8,653 bases of DNA from Cyclobacteriaceae bacterium (GCA_025455225.1 JALOMY010000141.1:1-8653), one strand, 5' to 3'. Positions 1-7,011 are shown, numbered from the stretch's first letter. Notes: generated by a model not told the origin, from the sequence alone. Numbers and translations: made by a program.

Positions 1-1454
1 GCATTTTCACCACCGAATCCAAGATTCAGGGAAGGTATTCCGATATGTTGGATGAAGGGAGAATAATCGGAACCTGAGCCCAATGCTCCCAACGTTAGAA
101 TCTTTTTCGAGATCGCGTCTTTGCGTGCTTTTGCATTGGCTGCATTGACTGCTTGTCGTGACATAAGACGGTCAAACACACTGATTCCGGTTTGCGGATC
201 GTTTACATCACGTGCTACTTCGGTCATGAGCGTTTCCAGGGTATGCGATCCTTGTGCTCCAAGGAATCCACGTCCGTTTCCATCGGAATTGATGTACGCA
301 ACTGCCTTCTTACGGAGTTCTTCAGCATGATGCTCAACCCATTCGGTTGAGCCCAGTAATCCAGGTTCTTCACCATCCCAGCCGCAATAGACTAACGTAC
401 GCTTCGGTTTCCATCCCGTCTTGGTTAATTCACTGATGGCGCGTGCTTCTTCCATCAAGGCAACCATACCGCTGATGGGATCGGCCGCACCATTTACCCA
501 GGCATCGTGATGATTGCCGCGAATAACCCATTCGTCAGGTAATTCACTGCCTTTCATTTTAGCAATTACGTTATGGCAGTCCACCATCTTCCAGTCAAAC
601 TCCAGTTTTAAGTGAACGATAGATTTGCTGGGACCAACATGATAGGTTATGGGCAATGCTCCGCGCCAGTTGCGCGGTGCTACCGGTCCACCCAAGGCCT
701 CCAGTAAGGGCTGGGCATCTCCGTAGGATATGGGAAGAACAGGTATCCGGATTAGGTTGGTAACTTCTTCGCGTTTTAATCGTTTGGCATCCGCGGTTGC
801 GCCAACATCGGGTGTTAATGGATCACCCGGATATACAGGCATATCCATCACTGATCCGCGTTGAACACCGAATTGATTTTTGAAGGCACCATTCGGATAA
901 ACATCGCCCTGAAAATAACCATCCTCCATTGGATCGGAATAGATAATGCACCCGATGGCGCCATGTTCCTGTGCTACTTTGGGTTTGATACCGCGCCATG
1001 AACCACCGTATTTGGCGATCACAATCTTACCTTTCACATCAATTCCCATTCGCGCCAGTTCTTCGTAATCATCGGGAACACCGTAATTGACAAATACCAG
1101 CTGACCTCGTACGTCTCCATCTGCCGACCACGCATGATAAGTAGGAAGTTGTTCTGATTTTTGGTTGGAAGTCCGGTCCTCCTTCAATGCAGGTTCTTCC
1201 AGCCGGGCTTTGAATTTTTTTTCACCGGTCATTTCCAGTAAGCGGGTTCGTGGAGTCGGGAAGAGTACCTTGTACGTTTCCAATTCAGCTTCATACCCCC
1301 AACTGCGAAACAAATCGCGCATGTACTCGGTATTTTCTTTTCCATAAACAGAACCTAATGGATGGGGCCTGGCGGTAAGCCGTTTCATCCACTGATCCAG
1401 ATTAGATGCATTGAGATAGGAATCGAATTGCTGCTCTGCCTTGATCTGTACCAA
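1..1454 (-). CDS. M28 family zinc peptidase, glutamate carboxypeptidase II (PSMA/NAALADase)-like, partial at C-terminus and lacking a normal N-terminus
   Basis: I translated this frame by hand; it is open without a stop from codon 1490-1488 to the left edge. Family M28B enzymes use two zinc ions to remove C-terminal residues from peptides, normally outside the cytoplasm. The zinc site is visible: HHDAW with the ligand His at 510-512, the bridging Asp of GAADPISG at 480-482, the catalytic and ligand Glu pair of WDGEEPGLLGSTEW at 369-371 and 366-368, and the Asp of INSDGN at 282-284. The inserted PA domain lies between (about 1140-700), and GSGSDYSPF near 50-80 matches the substrate pocket. The last zinc His and the helical dimerisation domain would lie beyond base 1. 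The start is uncertain: a TAA at 1493-1491 precedes the frame and no ATG occurs before 1388, which is already inside conserved sequence (WMKRL). TTG at 1454 is the best listed start. No signal peptide is encoded, which is abnormal for the family. It follows the amidohydrolase gene by under 100 bases, probably in one transcript. Confidence 0.85.
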   Translation of the reverse strand, partial: MVQIKAEQQFDSYLNASNLDQWMKRLTARPHPLGSVYGKENTEYMRDLFRSWGYEAELETYKVLFPTPRTRLLEMTGEKKFKARLEEPALKEDRTSNQKSEQLPTYHAWSADGDVRGQLVFVNYGVPDDYEELARMGIDVKGKIVIAKYGGSWRGIKPKVAQEHGAIGCIIYSDPMEDGYFQGDVYPNGAFKNQFGVQRGSVMDMPVYPGDPLTPDVGATADAKRLKREEVTNLIRIPVLPISYGDAQPLLEALGGPVAPRNWRGALPITYHVGPSKSIVHLKLEFDWKMVDCHNVIAKMKGSELPDEWVIRGNHHDAWVNGAADPISGMVALMEEARAISELTKTGWKPKRTLVYCGWDGEEPGLLGSTEWVEHHAEELRKKAVAYINSDGNGRGFLGAQGSHTLETLMTEVARDVNDPQTGISVFDRLMSRQAVNAANAKARKDAISKKILTLGALGSGSDYSPFIQHIGIPSLNLGFGGEN

Positions 1455-1548
1455 TTCGCATGGTAATGAAGGTTTGGAAGTGAAAATTAGTTAATCCAAA
1501 TCAAGGCTTAGTTGAAATTATTTAAATGGTTATTGAAGAAGCGTTTGA

Positions 1549-2778
1549 TCATTTATCAGGTAGACCGAACGGTATTCGCTTCAATGCAACCTGCCCGTTG
1601 CTGATGACCAGCAAGACATCCTGTAGGTACCGAACTTCCTGCTGGGGATTACCCGGAACGAGAATCAGGTCAGCTTCGAAGCCTGGAATTATCTTGCCGG
1701 TTGATTGATCAATACCTAAAAGTTTCGCGGCAACCGTTGTTGCGGATTGAATGGCTTCATAGGGTGTCATTCCCATGCGTACAAAATGCTGGCATTCCAG
1801 CGAAATGCGACTTGTTGTAGATGATGAATAACCGTTATCAGCACCGGTTGCAATAGGAACGCCCAGTTCCCTGGCTTTCCTGAATACTTGTTCGGCCTGG
1901 GGCATCATGAATTTTCCACGGAGTTCCAATACAGGCCCCATGTAATCGCCTCCCGGCTGCGTTAAATCTTCCAATGTGATAAAGGTTGGAACCAGGAAAG
2001 TTCCTTTGCTTTTCATGAGCTTTAAAGTTTCCTCGCTCAAAAAGGTTCCGTGTTCAATGCTCTTTGCTCCGGCTTTGACGGCTGCACGTGCACCTTCATC
2101 TCCATGTGCATGAACCATAACCGGGATACCCCGTTTGGAAGCTTCTTCTACAACAACCCTTAACTGATGTTCTGTATAGACCTGTTCCCTTGGGTCAGTA
2201 TCAGGCCTTCCGGCACGTTCAGTACCCCGGGTCTTAATCACTTTGGCCCCGCGGTCAATGTTTACATTAACAAGTAATCGAAGTTCATCATCTGTTTTTA
2301 CGCCATTGATTAGTGAGGCTAATCGAACATCCGCCAGTATTGTCTCTTCGAGATCAGGTGAAACATAAACACCAGCAGGGATTACATCCGGTCCGGCAAT
2401 TTTACCCTGCAATGACAATTGCATCAGGCTCACATCCTGGTATGCCGATACACCGGCCGTGCGTACGGAAGTTACCCCTGTAGCAAGTGCGCGTTTGGCA
2501 GATTCCAGGTTATCAAGGTGGGAGTGGGCATCAATCAGGCCGGGCAAGATATAATTTCCCTGGCAATCGATCACTTCATAATCGGAGGGTATTGCATCAC
2601 CAGTTTTACCAATTCGTTCAATCAATCGACCATTGATAAAAATAATGGTGTTGGTTTGAATTCGGTTATCAACGCCATTAAAAAGATGGGCATTCAACAA
2701 AGCCAGTTTCTTTGGCTGCGCGAAAGAGCCTGAATAAAGAAGAATCAGAAAGAGTACTAAATATTTTTTCATGAACAT
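1549..2778 (-). CDS. Secreted metal-dependent amidohydrolase (prolidase / imidazolonepropionase-like)
   Basis: This 409-residue protein belongs to the amidohydrolase superfamily, in the group that includes Xaa-Pro dipeptidases and imidazolonepropionase-like hydrolases; the exact substrate cannot be read from sequence. Residues 1-20 form a signal peptide: Lys4-Lys5, a hydrophobic core, then SGSFA-Q with probable cleavage near residue 20. The metal site is complete: HSH at 85-87 after the LPGLIDAH strand, a candidate carboxylated Lys at 182 (VIKTRG), His223 and His225 in VHAHG, His243 in IEHG and Asp314 in TGAD. The C-terminus carries the usual GFEADLILVPGNP and ISNG elements of the flanking beta-sandwich. 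ATG at 2778 lies 3 bases after the stop of the membrane-protein gene; a second ATG two codons on (2772) is equally possible and leaves the signal peptide intact. The tight spacing suggests coupled translation. With the M28 peptidase downstream it probably degrades peptides outside the cytoplasm (inference). Confidence 0.9.
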   Translation of the reverse strand: MFMKKYLVLFLILLYSGSFAQPKKLALLNAHLFNGVDNRIQTNTIIFINGRLIERIGKTGDAIPSDYEVIDCQGNYILPGLIDAHSHLDNLESAKRALATGVTSVRTAGVSAYQDVSLMQLSLQGKIAGPDVIPAGVYVSPDLEETILADVRLASLINGVKTDDELRLLVNVNIDRGAKVIKTRGTERAGRPDTDPREQVYTEHQLRVVVEEASKRGIPVMVHAHGDEGARAAVKAGAKSIEHGTFLSEETLKLMKSKGTFLVPTFITLEDLTQPGGDYMGPVLELRGKFMMPQAEQVFRKARELGVPIATGADNGYSSSTTSRISLECQHFVRMGMTPYEAIQSATTVAAKLLGIDQSTGKIIPGFEADLILVPGNPQQEVRYLQDVLLVISNGQVALKRIPFGLPDK

Positions 2779-2781
2779 ATC

Positions 2782-3222
2782 TTATTGGATTCGGATGGAA
2801 GCAATGCTGAATGAAATCAAGGCCAATGCAAAGCAGAGGGTAGGCGCAAGGAAGAAATACATCATTGAGATCACCGTTCCAATCAGGAGAGCAGAAGCAT
2901 AGAGCTTGCTGATTCGTTTTAAAAGCATTGGCTGGCTAGATAATTGATGTGACAGGAAAAGACCCAATACGCCACTCCATAGAAACAATAAGGAGAAACA
3001 AAGACTAAAGCCCTTTTGTAACTCCATCATAGTAAGGGTTTGCCCGAAACCAACATCCATCTTATAGTTGATCATAAGGGAAAGCAATTGTTCTTCCGTT
3101 TCATTTTCAGGTACAGCTTTCTGAAAATGTCCGAATAGATGTAGAAAACATGTGAGGATCAGAATGTACGATCCGATTTTGAAATACAGCATAGGGTTAA
3201 TTTGGAATGAGAAATTAACCAT
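2782..3222 (-). CDS. Four-helix integral membrane protein of unknown function
   Basis: This is a 146-residue, strongly hydrophobic protein. I see four probable membrane segments, at about 12-31, 72-91, 106-125 and 126-143. A longer polar stretch (33-70, rich in Glu, Met and Gln) lies between the first two. Two histidines (His28 and His32, in HLFGH) sit at the end of the first helix, and a TMMELQKGFSL stretch precedes the second. It resembles small conserved membrane proteins common in Bacteroidota (LIC_13387-type, from memory and tentative), for which I know no function. The start at 3222 places residues 1-11 before the first helix; Met11 at 3192 is a possible later start. The stop is 3 bases before the amidohydrolase ATG, so the two are almost certainly co-transcribed. 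A 19-bp palindrome begins one base upstream of the start codon. Confidence 0.75.
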   Translation of the reverse strand: MVNFSFQINPMLYFKIGSYILILTCFLHLFGHFQKAVPENETEEQLLSLMINYKMDVGFGQTLTMMELQKGFSLCFSLLFLWSGVLGLFLSHQLSSQPMLLKRISKLYASALLIGTVISMMYFFLAPTLCFALALISFSIASIRIQ

Positions 3223-3223
3223 T

Positions 3224-3242
3224 ATTCTGAATTATTCAGAAT
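3224..3242 (-). promoter_or_regulatory. 19-bp perfect palindrome abutting a start codon
   Basis: ATTCTGAATTATTCAGAAT has 9-bp arms around one central base. On the minus strand it ends one base before the ATG of the membrane-protein gene (3222). It could be a dimeric-repressor operator, or an RNA hairpin (8-bp stem, 3-base loop) that covers the ribosome entry site. No T-run follows it, so a terminator for the transketolase gene is less likely. The palindrome is seen directly; its role is inferred. Confidence 0.45.
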
Positions 3243-3296
3243 TGAAGAATCAGGGAGTGTAAGAAAATTGGAGAAACAACCTTGCTCAATAAAAAA

Positions 3297-4253
3297 TCAT
3301 TTCTTTCGTGCCAGCACTTTTTCAACAGCACGTACGATGTTTTCAGGTGCCAGTCCATACTTTTTCAAAAGTTGTACCGGTGTACCACTTTCGCCAAATG
3401 AATCATTAACAGCCACCATTTCAATTGGTGCCGGGTAATGCCGTGAAAGTACCTGGGCAACGCTGTCACCCAAGCCACCATTAATCTGATGTTCTTCGCA
3501 GGTTACTGCGCATCCTGTCTTTTGAACGGAAGCAAGAATCGCCTCCACATCAAGAGGTTTTATAGTATGGATGTTAATGACTTCAGCACGAAACCCCTTC
3601 TCAGCTAAAATCGCTTCGGCTTCGATGGCTTGCCATACCATATGGCCACATGCAAAAATTGAAACCTGGTCACCTTCAATCATACGGTCGGCTTTGCCGA
3701 TTATAAATGGACGGTCCGGTGTAGTAAATATGGGCCAGGAAGGCCGGCCAAAACGCAAGTAAGCCGGACCGTGATGATCGCCCAGGGCTAACGTAGCTGC
3801 CTTTGTTTGATTAAAATCACACGGAACAATTACAGTCATGCCGGGCAACATCTTCATCATGCCGATGTCTTCCAGAATCTGGTGAGTGGCTCCATCTTCT
3901 CCAAGGGTAACTCCGGCATGGGAAGCACAGATTTTTACATTCTTATGGGAGTAGGCGATGGATTGCCGAATCTGATCATACACTCTTCCAGTAGAAAAGT
4001 TAGCGAATGTGCCGGTAAATGGAATTTTACCTCCGATGGTCATGCCGGCTGCCAGCCCCATCATATTGGCCTCAGCAATACCAACCTGAAAGAACCGATC
4101 CGGAAATTCCTTTTTAAAAGCATCCATTTTCAGGGAGCCGGTTAGATCGGCACACAAGCCAACTACATTCGGGTTTTTGCGGCCGAGTTCAAGTAAACCG
4201 GCACCAAAGCCGGAGCGTGTATCTTTCTTTTCGGTGAAGGTGAGTTTGGTCAT
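3297..4253 (-). CDS. Transketolase, C-terminal subunit (pyrimidine-binding plus C-terminal domains)
   Basis: This 318-residue protein covers only the second half of a classical transketolase of about 650 residues. Split transketolases work as two chains: an N-terminal chain binding the thiamine diphosphate pyrophosphate, and this one holding the pyrimidine ring. They move two-carbon ketol units between sugar phosphates in the non-oxidative pentose phosphate pathway. The glutamate that activates the cofactor is Glu61 in GIAEANMMGLAAG; GEDGATHQ (118-125) follows, then YLRFGR at 165-170. The C-terminal domain (about 195-318) has the conserved EEHQINGGLG (253-262) and DSFGESGTPVQLL (284-296). Start ATG at 4253 fits the family and has a promoter-like pair upstream. 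The N-terminal chain is not adjacent on either side: upstream is a non-coding gap with a divergent gene, downstream is an unrelated membrane protein 74 bases on. A related half such as a DXS or pyruvate dehydrogenase E1-beta type is less likely given the transketolase-like wording. Confidence 0.9.
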   Translation of the reverse strand: MTKLTFTEKKDTRSGFGAGLLELGRKNPNVVGLCADLTGSLKMDAFKKEFPDRFFQVGIAEANMMGLAAGMTIGGKIPFTGTFANFSTGRVYDQIRQSIAYSHKNVKICASHAGVTLGEDGATHQILEDIGMMKMLPGMTVIVPCDFNQTKAATLALGDHHGPAYLRFGRPSWPIFTTPDRPFIIGKADRMIEGDQVSIFACGHMVWQAIEAEAILAEKGFRAEVINIHTIKPLDVEAILASVQKTGCAVTCEEHQINGGLGDSVAQVLSRHYPAPIEMVAVNDSFGESGTPVQLLKKYGLAPENIVRAVEKVLARKK

Positions 4254-4287
4254 AGGGCTGGAGGTAGTGGTTGTTCAAAATCCAGCG

Positions 4288-4319
4288 CAATAATACAACT
4301 CCTTTCGATAAGCCTGAAA
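4288..4319 (-). promoter_or_regulatory. Candidate Bacteroidota-type promoter for the transketolase subunit
   Basis: On the minus strand TTTC (4319-4316) is followed after 20 bases by TATTATTG (4295-4288). The phylum consensus is TTTG, then about 19-21 bases, then TAnnTTTG, so the match is 3 of 4 and 5 of 6 fixed positions. Transcription would begin about 30 bases before the ATG at 4253. Sites of this quality also occur by chance in AT-rich gaps. Confidence 0.35.
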
Positions 4320-4410
4320 TGGTAGGAGCATGAACAAAAGTCAATTTCTTAAATTTTCAAACCCTAGTACCGGATATTGCGTATGTAGCAAAGGCAGAAG
4401 CATTATAGAT

Positions 4411-4494
4411 ATGAGTAAAAAAGACCGCCACTACCTGATCTGGTTTCTGATTGGCCTGTTTATCGCCATTTTACCCTGGATCATCCTGACCTGA
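4411..4494 (+). CDS. Possible 27-residue single-helix membrane protein
   Basis: ATG at 4411 opens 27 codons ending in TGA at 4492-4494. The peptide starts with a charged segment (MSKKDRHY) and then has about 17 uninterrupted hydrophobic residues with tryptophans near both ends and one internal proline (from LIW to WIILT). That is the layout of a small membrane protein with its N-terminus inside. No neighbouring gene explains it and it does not resemble the start of a longer broken gene. A 5/6 match to the -7 element lies at 4350-4357 (TAAATTTT), but without a clear -33 partner. There is no well-placed Shine-Dalgarno sequence. Chance cannot be excluded at this length; the composition is the main argument. 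Function unknown. Confidence 0.4.
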   Translation: MSKKDRHYLIWFLIGLFIAILPWIILT

Positions 4495-4599
4495 ATAATC
4501 CCAGCAAATTTCTTTTTACAAATAAAGCGCGGATCTCGTTGCGTTCTTCTAACGACATAGTTGGTCAACACGCATAAAAAAACAAGAGACTTAGTGTAG

Positions 4600-4628
4600 T
4601 TGAAACTAGCCGATCTGCTTTATATTGT
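4600..4628 (+). promoter_or_regulatory. Weak candidate promoter for the aminotransferase gene
   Basis: TTG (4600-4602), then 18 bases, then TATATTGT (4621-4628). The -7 part matches only 4 of 6 fixed bases of TAnnTTTG. If real, the leader before the ATG at 4652 would be about 20 bases. Confidence 0.22.
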
Positions 4629-4651
4629 TGCCTGATTTTAAGGTATCTTAT

Positions 4652-5884
4652 ATGAGCACTACTGGATTCAATCCTACTGTAATTCGTTCTCAATTTCCTT
4701 CGCTTCAGCGCATTCACAATAATAACCCTCTGGTTTTCTTGGATGGACCTGCTGGTACACAAGTCCCCAACCATGTAATTGATGCGATTTCAAATTATTA
4801 CAGGAATTCCAACGCCAATACCCATGGCGCCTTTCTTACAACGCACGAGACTGATAAAGTAATTCAGAATATGCGCCAGGCGATGGCGGCTATGCTGAAT
4901 GCCGAGAGTGAATCGTGCATTTCAATTGGTCAGAATATGACCACGCTGAATTTTTCCCTGGCCAGGGCAATAAGCCGGGTGCTTAAACCCGGAGATGAAG
5001 TGCTGATAACCCAGCTGGATCACGAAGCTAACCGTGGTCCCTGGTTAACGCTACACGATGCGGGCATCAAAGTTCGGGAAGTTAATCTGTTGCCAACCGG
5101 TGTTTTGGACTATGAGGACTTTGAACGGAAAATTAATGAAAATACCAGGCTGGTTTGCATGGGTATGTCTTCCAATTGTATCGGTACGGTTAATGATTTC
5201 AAGTGGGCCCGGGCAATAACCTATAAGTATAATGCCTGGCTTTTACTGGATGCCGTGCATTATGCTCCACATTTTGCAATTGATGTTGAGAGTATTGGTT
5301 GCGATTTCCTGCTTTGTTCTGCTTATAAATTTTATGGACCTCATGTTGGCATACTTTACAGTAAACCTGGTGTATTGGACAGGCTACCCACCGACCGCTT
5401 ACGTACAGCTGGGCAGACCGCACCTGATTGTATTGAAACCGGTACGTTAAATCATGCTGCCATTGCCGGGGTAACTGCTGCGGTTGAGTTTATCAGTAAT
5501 GTTGGAGAAGGCAATTCTCTTCGTGAAAAACTAGTGAATGCTTTTACTAATATCAGTGCACATGAATATGCACTGGCAAGCCGTTTATATGAAGGGCTAA
5601 GCAAAATAGCAGGAGTAAAAATAATCGGACAGGATTTTTCTTCAACCGGACGAACACCAACGGTTTCCTTTACCATGGAAGGTAAAACACCATTGCAAGT
5701 TTGTAAGCAACTGGCGTTAAAAAATATTTTTGCCTGGGACGGGCATTTCTATGCCATTCATGCCATGGAAGTATTAGGATTGCTTGAAAAAGGTGGGGTT
5801 ACCAGGATGGGAATTTCCATGTACAACACCAAAGATGAAATTGAATTTGTAATTGGTGAAGTGGCCCGCATCGCCCGCAGCTGA
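4652..5884 (+). CDS. Class V aminotransferase, cysteine desulfurase-like (VC1184 subfamily)
   Basis: This 410-residue fold-type I PLP enzyme belongs to the aminotransferase class V family. The PLP lysine is Lys226 in CSAYKFYGPH; Asp200 and His203 in LLLDAVHYAPH contact the cofactor ring, as in NifS/SufS proteins. Other family marks are FLDGPAGTQVP (29-39), the HGAF stretch at 58-61, GMSSNCIGTVND (171-182), the GTLNHAAIAG segment (264-273) and the C-terminal GVTRMGISMYNT. These point to the group named VC1184-type cysteine desulfurase-like proteins, whose true reaction I do not know. Where SufS enzymes carry the catalytic cysteine (RxGHHC), this protein reads AWDGHFYAIH at 361-370, with no Cys. 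An ordinary desulfurase role is therefore doubtful. The start at 4652 is preferred over TTG 4625 because homology begins around MSTTGFNP and AAGG lies about 9 bases upstream. It is monocistronic and convergent with the homoserine dehydrogenase gene. Confidence 0.88.
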   Translation: MSTTGFNPTVIRSQFPSLQRIHNNNPLVFLDGPAGTQVPNHVIDAISNYYRNSNANTHGAFLTTHETDKVIQNMRQAMAAMLNAESESCISIGQNMTTLNFSLARAISRVLKPGDEVLITQLDHEANRGPWLTLHDAGIKVREVNLLPTGVLDYEDFERKINENTRLVCMGMSSNCIGTVNDFKWARAITYKYNAWLLLDAVHYAPHFAIDVESIGCDFLLCSAYKFYGPHVGILYSKPGVLDRLPTDRLRTAGQTAPDCIETGTLNHAAIAGVTAAVEFISNVGEGNSLREKLVNAFTNISAHEYALASRLYEGLSKIAGVKIIGQDFSSTGRTPTVSFTMEGKTPLQVCKQLALKNIFAWDGHFYAIHAMEVLGLLEKGGVTRMGISMYNTKDEIEFVIGEVARIARS

Positions 5885-5962
5885 TTACCCTTTGATGTTT
5901 GGTATCATATGTAATATAATAGAATTATTTATTGCACAAGTCCGCAATTCGGTATGATCTTA

Positions 5963-6985
5963 TTACTTGGTTACTTCAATCATATCTCTTAATACTGCTG
6001 CCGATGTAGCCAGTGGATCTTCCTCAATAATTTTCATACTGATCGATTCATAAAGATCCGATTCAAATTCAACGCCCATTTCCCAACCTTCGCATTGGCC
6101 TAAAAATGAATTGGCTTTTACTTCAGTAGGCTTTACGGAGAGTTTCCAGGTATTTCCTTGTGGGATGGCCGAAGCAATAAGCTTAATGGTGTTTCCACGT
6201 TGCCTGGCCAAAGCAAGGTCTTCTGCCGTAATATTTTGAATTCCGTTAGTTTCAATATCCTTGATGGTTCCTGTAAAGTCCGTAAATGATTTCATGATGA
6301 TGTAAAGTTTATTGGCAGCGTCATGCCCTTTAACATCATGCATGGAATCTGCTTCAGCAGCACCTACCCGTTGGGCTTCTTTAATGGCTTCTTCCATGGT
6401 TCCACCGGTTTCAAGTGCTTTCAAAATATGATTGGTAGTAGCATTCAAAATTCCTTTAAAGTGACGGAGTGATGCACCTGCCATATCCCGCCTGAGTACA
6501 TTGATTACGGGTAATCCTCCGCATACCGTTGCACTGAAGGCAATTCGGGTATGATGTTCATTCGCCAACCGGTGTAATTCATCATAGGCAAAGACCATGG
6601 GGGCCTTGTTGGCCAGTACTACTTTCCAGCCTTTATTAAGTGCCAGCTTCGTAGCGGATAATCCCGGGTTTCCATCCGTCAGGTTGACCGGAGAGCTTTC
6701 GATCAATAGTTCGGCATTCGCGTGAAGTGGCAGCACATCCGAAGGAACATCCGGAAGAAAACCCGTCAGATCACGAACTTTTCTTTTATTGGATTTAAGC
6801 GCTATTAAATCTTCATAACGGTATCCACTTTCTGAGACCGCCATGCCGGATGAATCGGCCACAGCGGTAATTAAGAACTCCACTCCATATTGACTGCGAA
6901 GCAATTCTCTTTTATCCCTAAGAATCTTTAACAACCCAAGATTAACGTTGCCTAAACCAAGAAGTGCGGTTTTAATTTTATTCAT
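5963..6985 (-). CDS. hom: Homoserine dehydrogenase, stand-alone form without ACT domain
   Basis: This 340-residue cytoplasmic enzyme reduces aspartate semialdehyde to homoserine with NAD(P)H, the branch point toward threonine and methionine. The N-terminal Rossmann fold starts with GLGNVNLGLL (10-19). Lys127 in ANKAP lies at the active site. The substrate domain has the family signature SATVCGGLPVI (151-161), FKGILNATTNHIL (176-188) and EADSMHDVKGHDAANK (211-226). In the last motif Glu211, Asp222 and Lys226 keep the spacing of the active-site residues of yeast homoserine dehydrogenase. There is no ACT regulatory domain and no fused aspartokinase; 340 residues suits the short archaeal-type form. 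ATG at 6985 is chosen because the Rossmann fold begins directly there; TTG at 7015 would add ten unlikely residues. The BLUF gene lies upstream on the same strand with a 98-base gap, so co-transcription is possible. Confidence 0.88.
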   Translation of the reverse strand: MNKIKTALLGLGNVNLGLLKILRDKRELLRSQYGVEFLITAVADSSGMAVSESGYRYEDLIALKSNKRKVRDLTGFLPDVPSDVLPLHANAELLIESSPVNLTDGNPGLSATKLALNKGWKVVLANKAPMVFAYDELHRLANEHHTRIAFSATVCGGLPVINVLRRDMAGASLRHFKGILNATTNHILKALETGGTMEEAIKEAQRVGAAEADSMHDVKGHDAANKLYIIMKSFTDFTGTIKDIETNGIQNITAEDLALARQRGNTIKLIASAIPQGNTWKLSVKPTEVKANSFLGQCEGWEMGVEFESDLYESISMKIIEEDPLATSAAVLRDMIEVTK

Positions 6986-7011
6986 CGAATTTTTGTGCTG
7001 GAAATTTAAAT

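Larger units (their letters stand above)
4254..4651. other. Divergent intergenic region
   Basis: This 398-base gap separates the divergent transketolase-subunit and aminotransferase genes. It holds a promoter-like pair for each, and a possible 27-codon membrane ORF at 4411-4494. I see no tRNA, no strong hairpin with a T-run, and no repeat. A GTTG-GT-CAAC dyad near 4560-4569 is too short to count. The stretch 4495-4599 has no feature I can support. Confidence 0.6.

Noticed and set aside
121..330. Plus-strand 69-codon ORF, and similar ones at 1165-1347 and 1526-1708
   Set aside because: They lie antisense to the M28 peptidase or amidohydrolase frames, which carry clear family motifs; no protein-like features of their own.
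2419..2733. Plus-strand 104-codon ORF
   Set aside because: Antisense shadow of the amidohydrolase gene, with no recognisable domain.
3287..3299. T-run after the transketolase stop (minus strand) as a terminator
   Set aside because: Six T follow the stop codon directly, but I find no stem before them.
3807..4145. Plus-strand 112-codon ORF (also 3571-3762)
   Set aside because: Antisense to the transketolase subunit, whose conserved motifs cover the same bases.
4625..4651. TTG start extending the aminotransferase by nine residues
   Set aside because: ATG 4652 fits the family N-terminus and has an AAGG stretch about 9 bases upstream; the extension overlaps a candidate promoter.
4565..4774. Minus-strand 69-codon ORF
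   Set aside because: Overlaps the conserved N-terminus of the aminotransferase on the other strand and has no recognisable features.
5199..5676. Several ORFs of 72-74 codons on both strands
   Set aside because: Shadows inside the aminotransferase gene.
5885..5962. Possible bidirectional terminator between convergent genes
   Set aside because: The only dyad (ATTGC 5931-5935 with GCAAT 5944-5948, 8-base loop) is five bp long and has no T-run on either strand. The gap is merely AT-rich.
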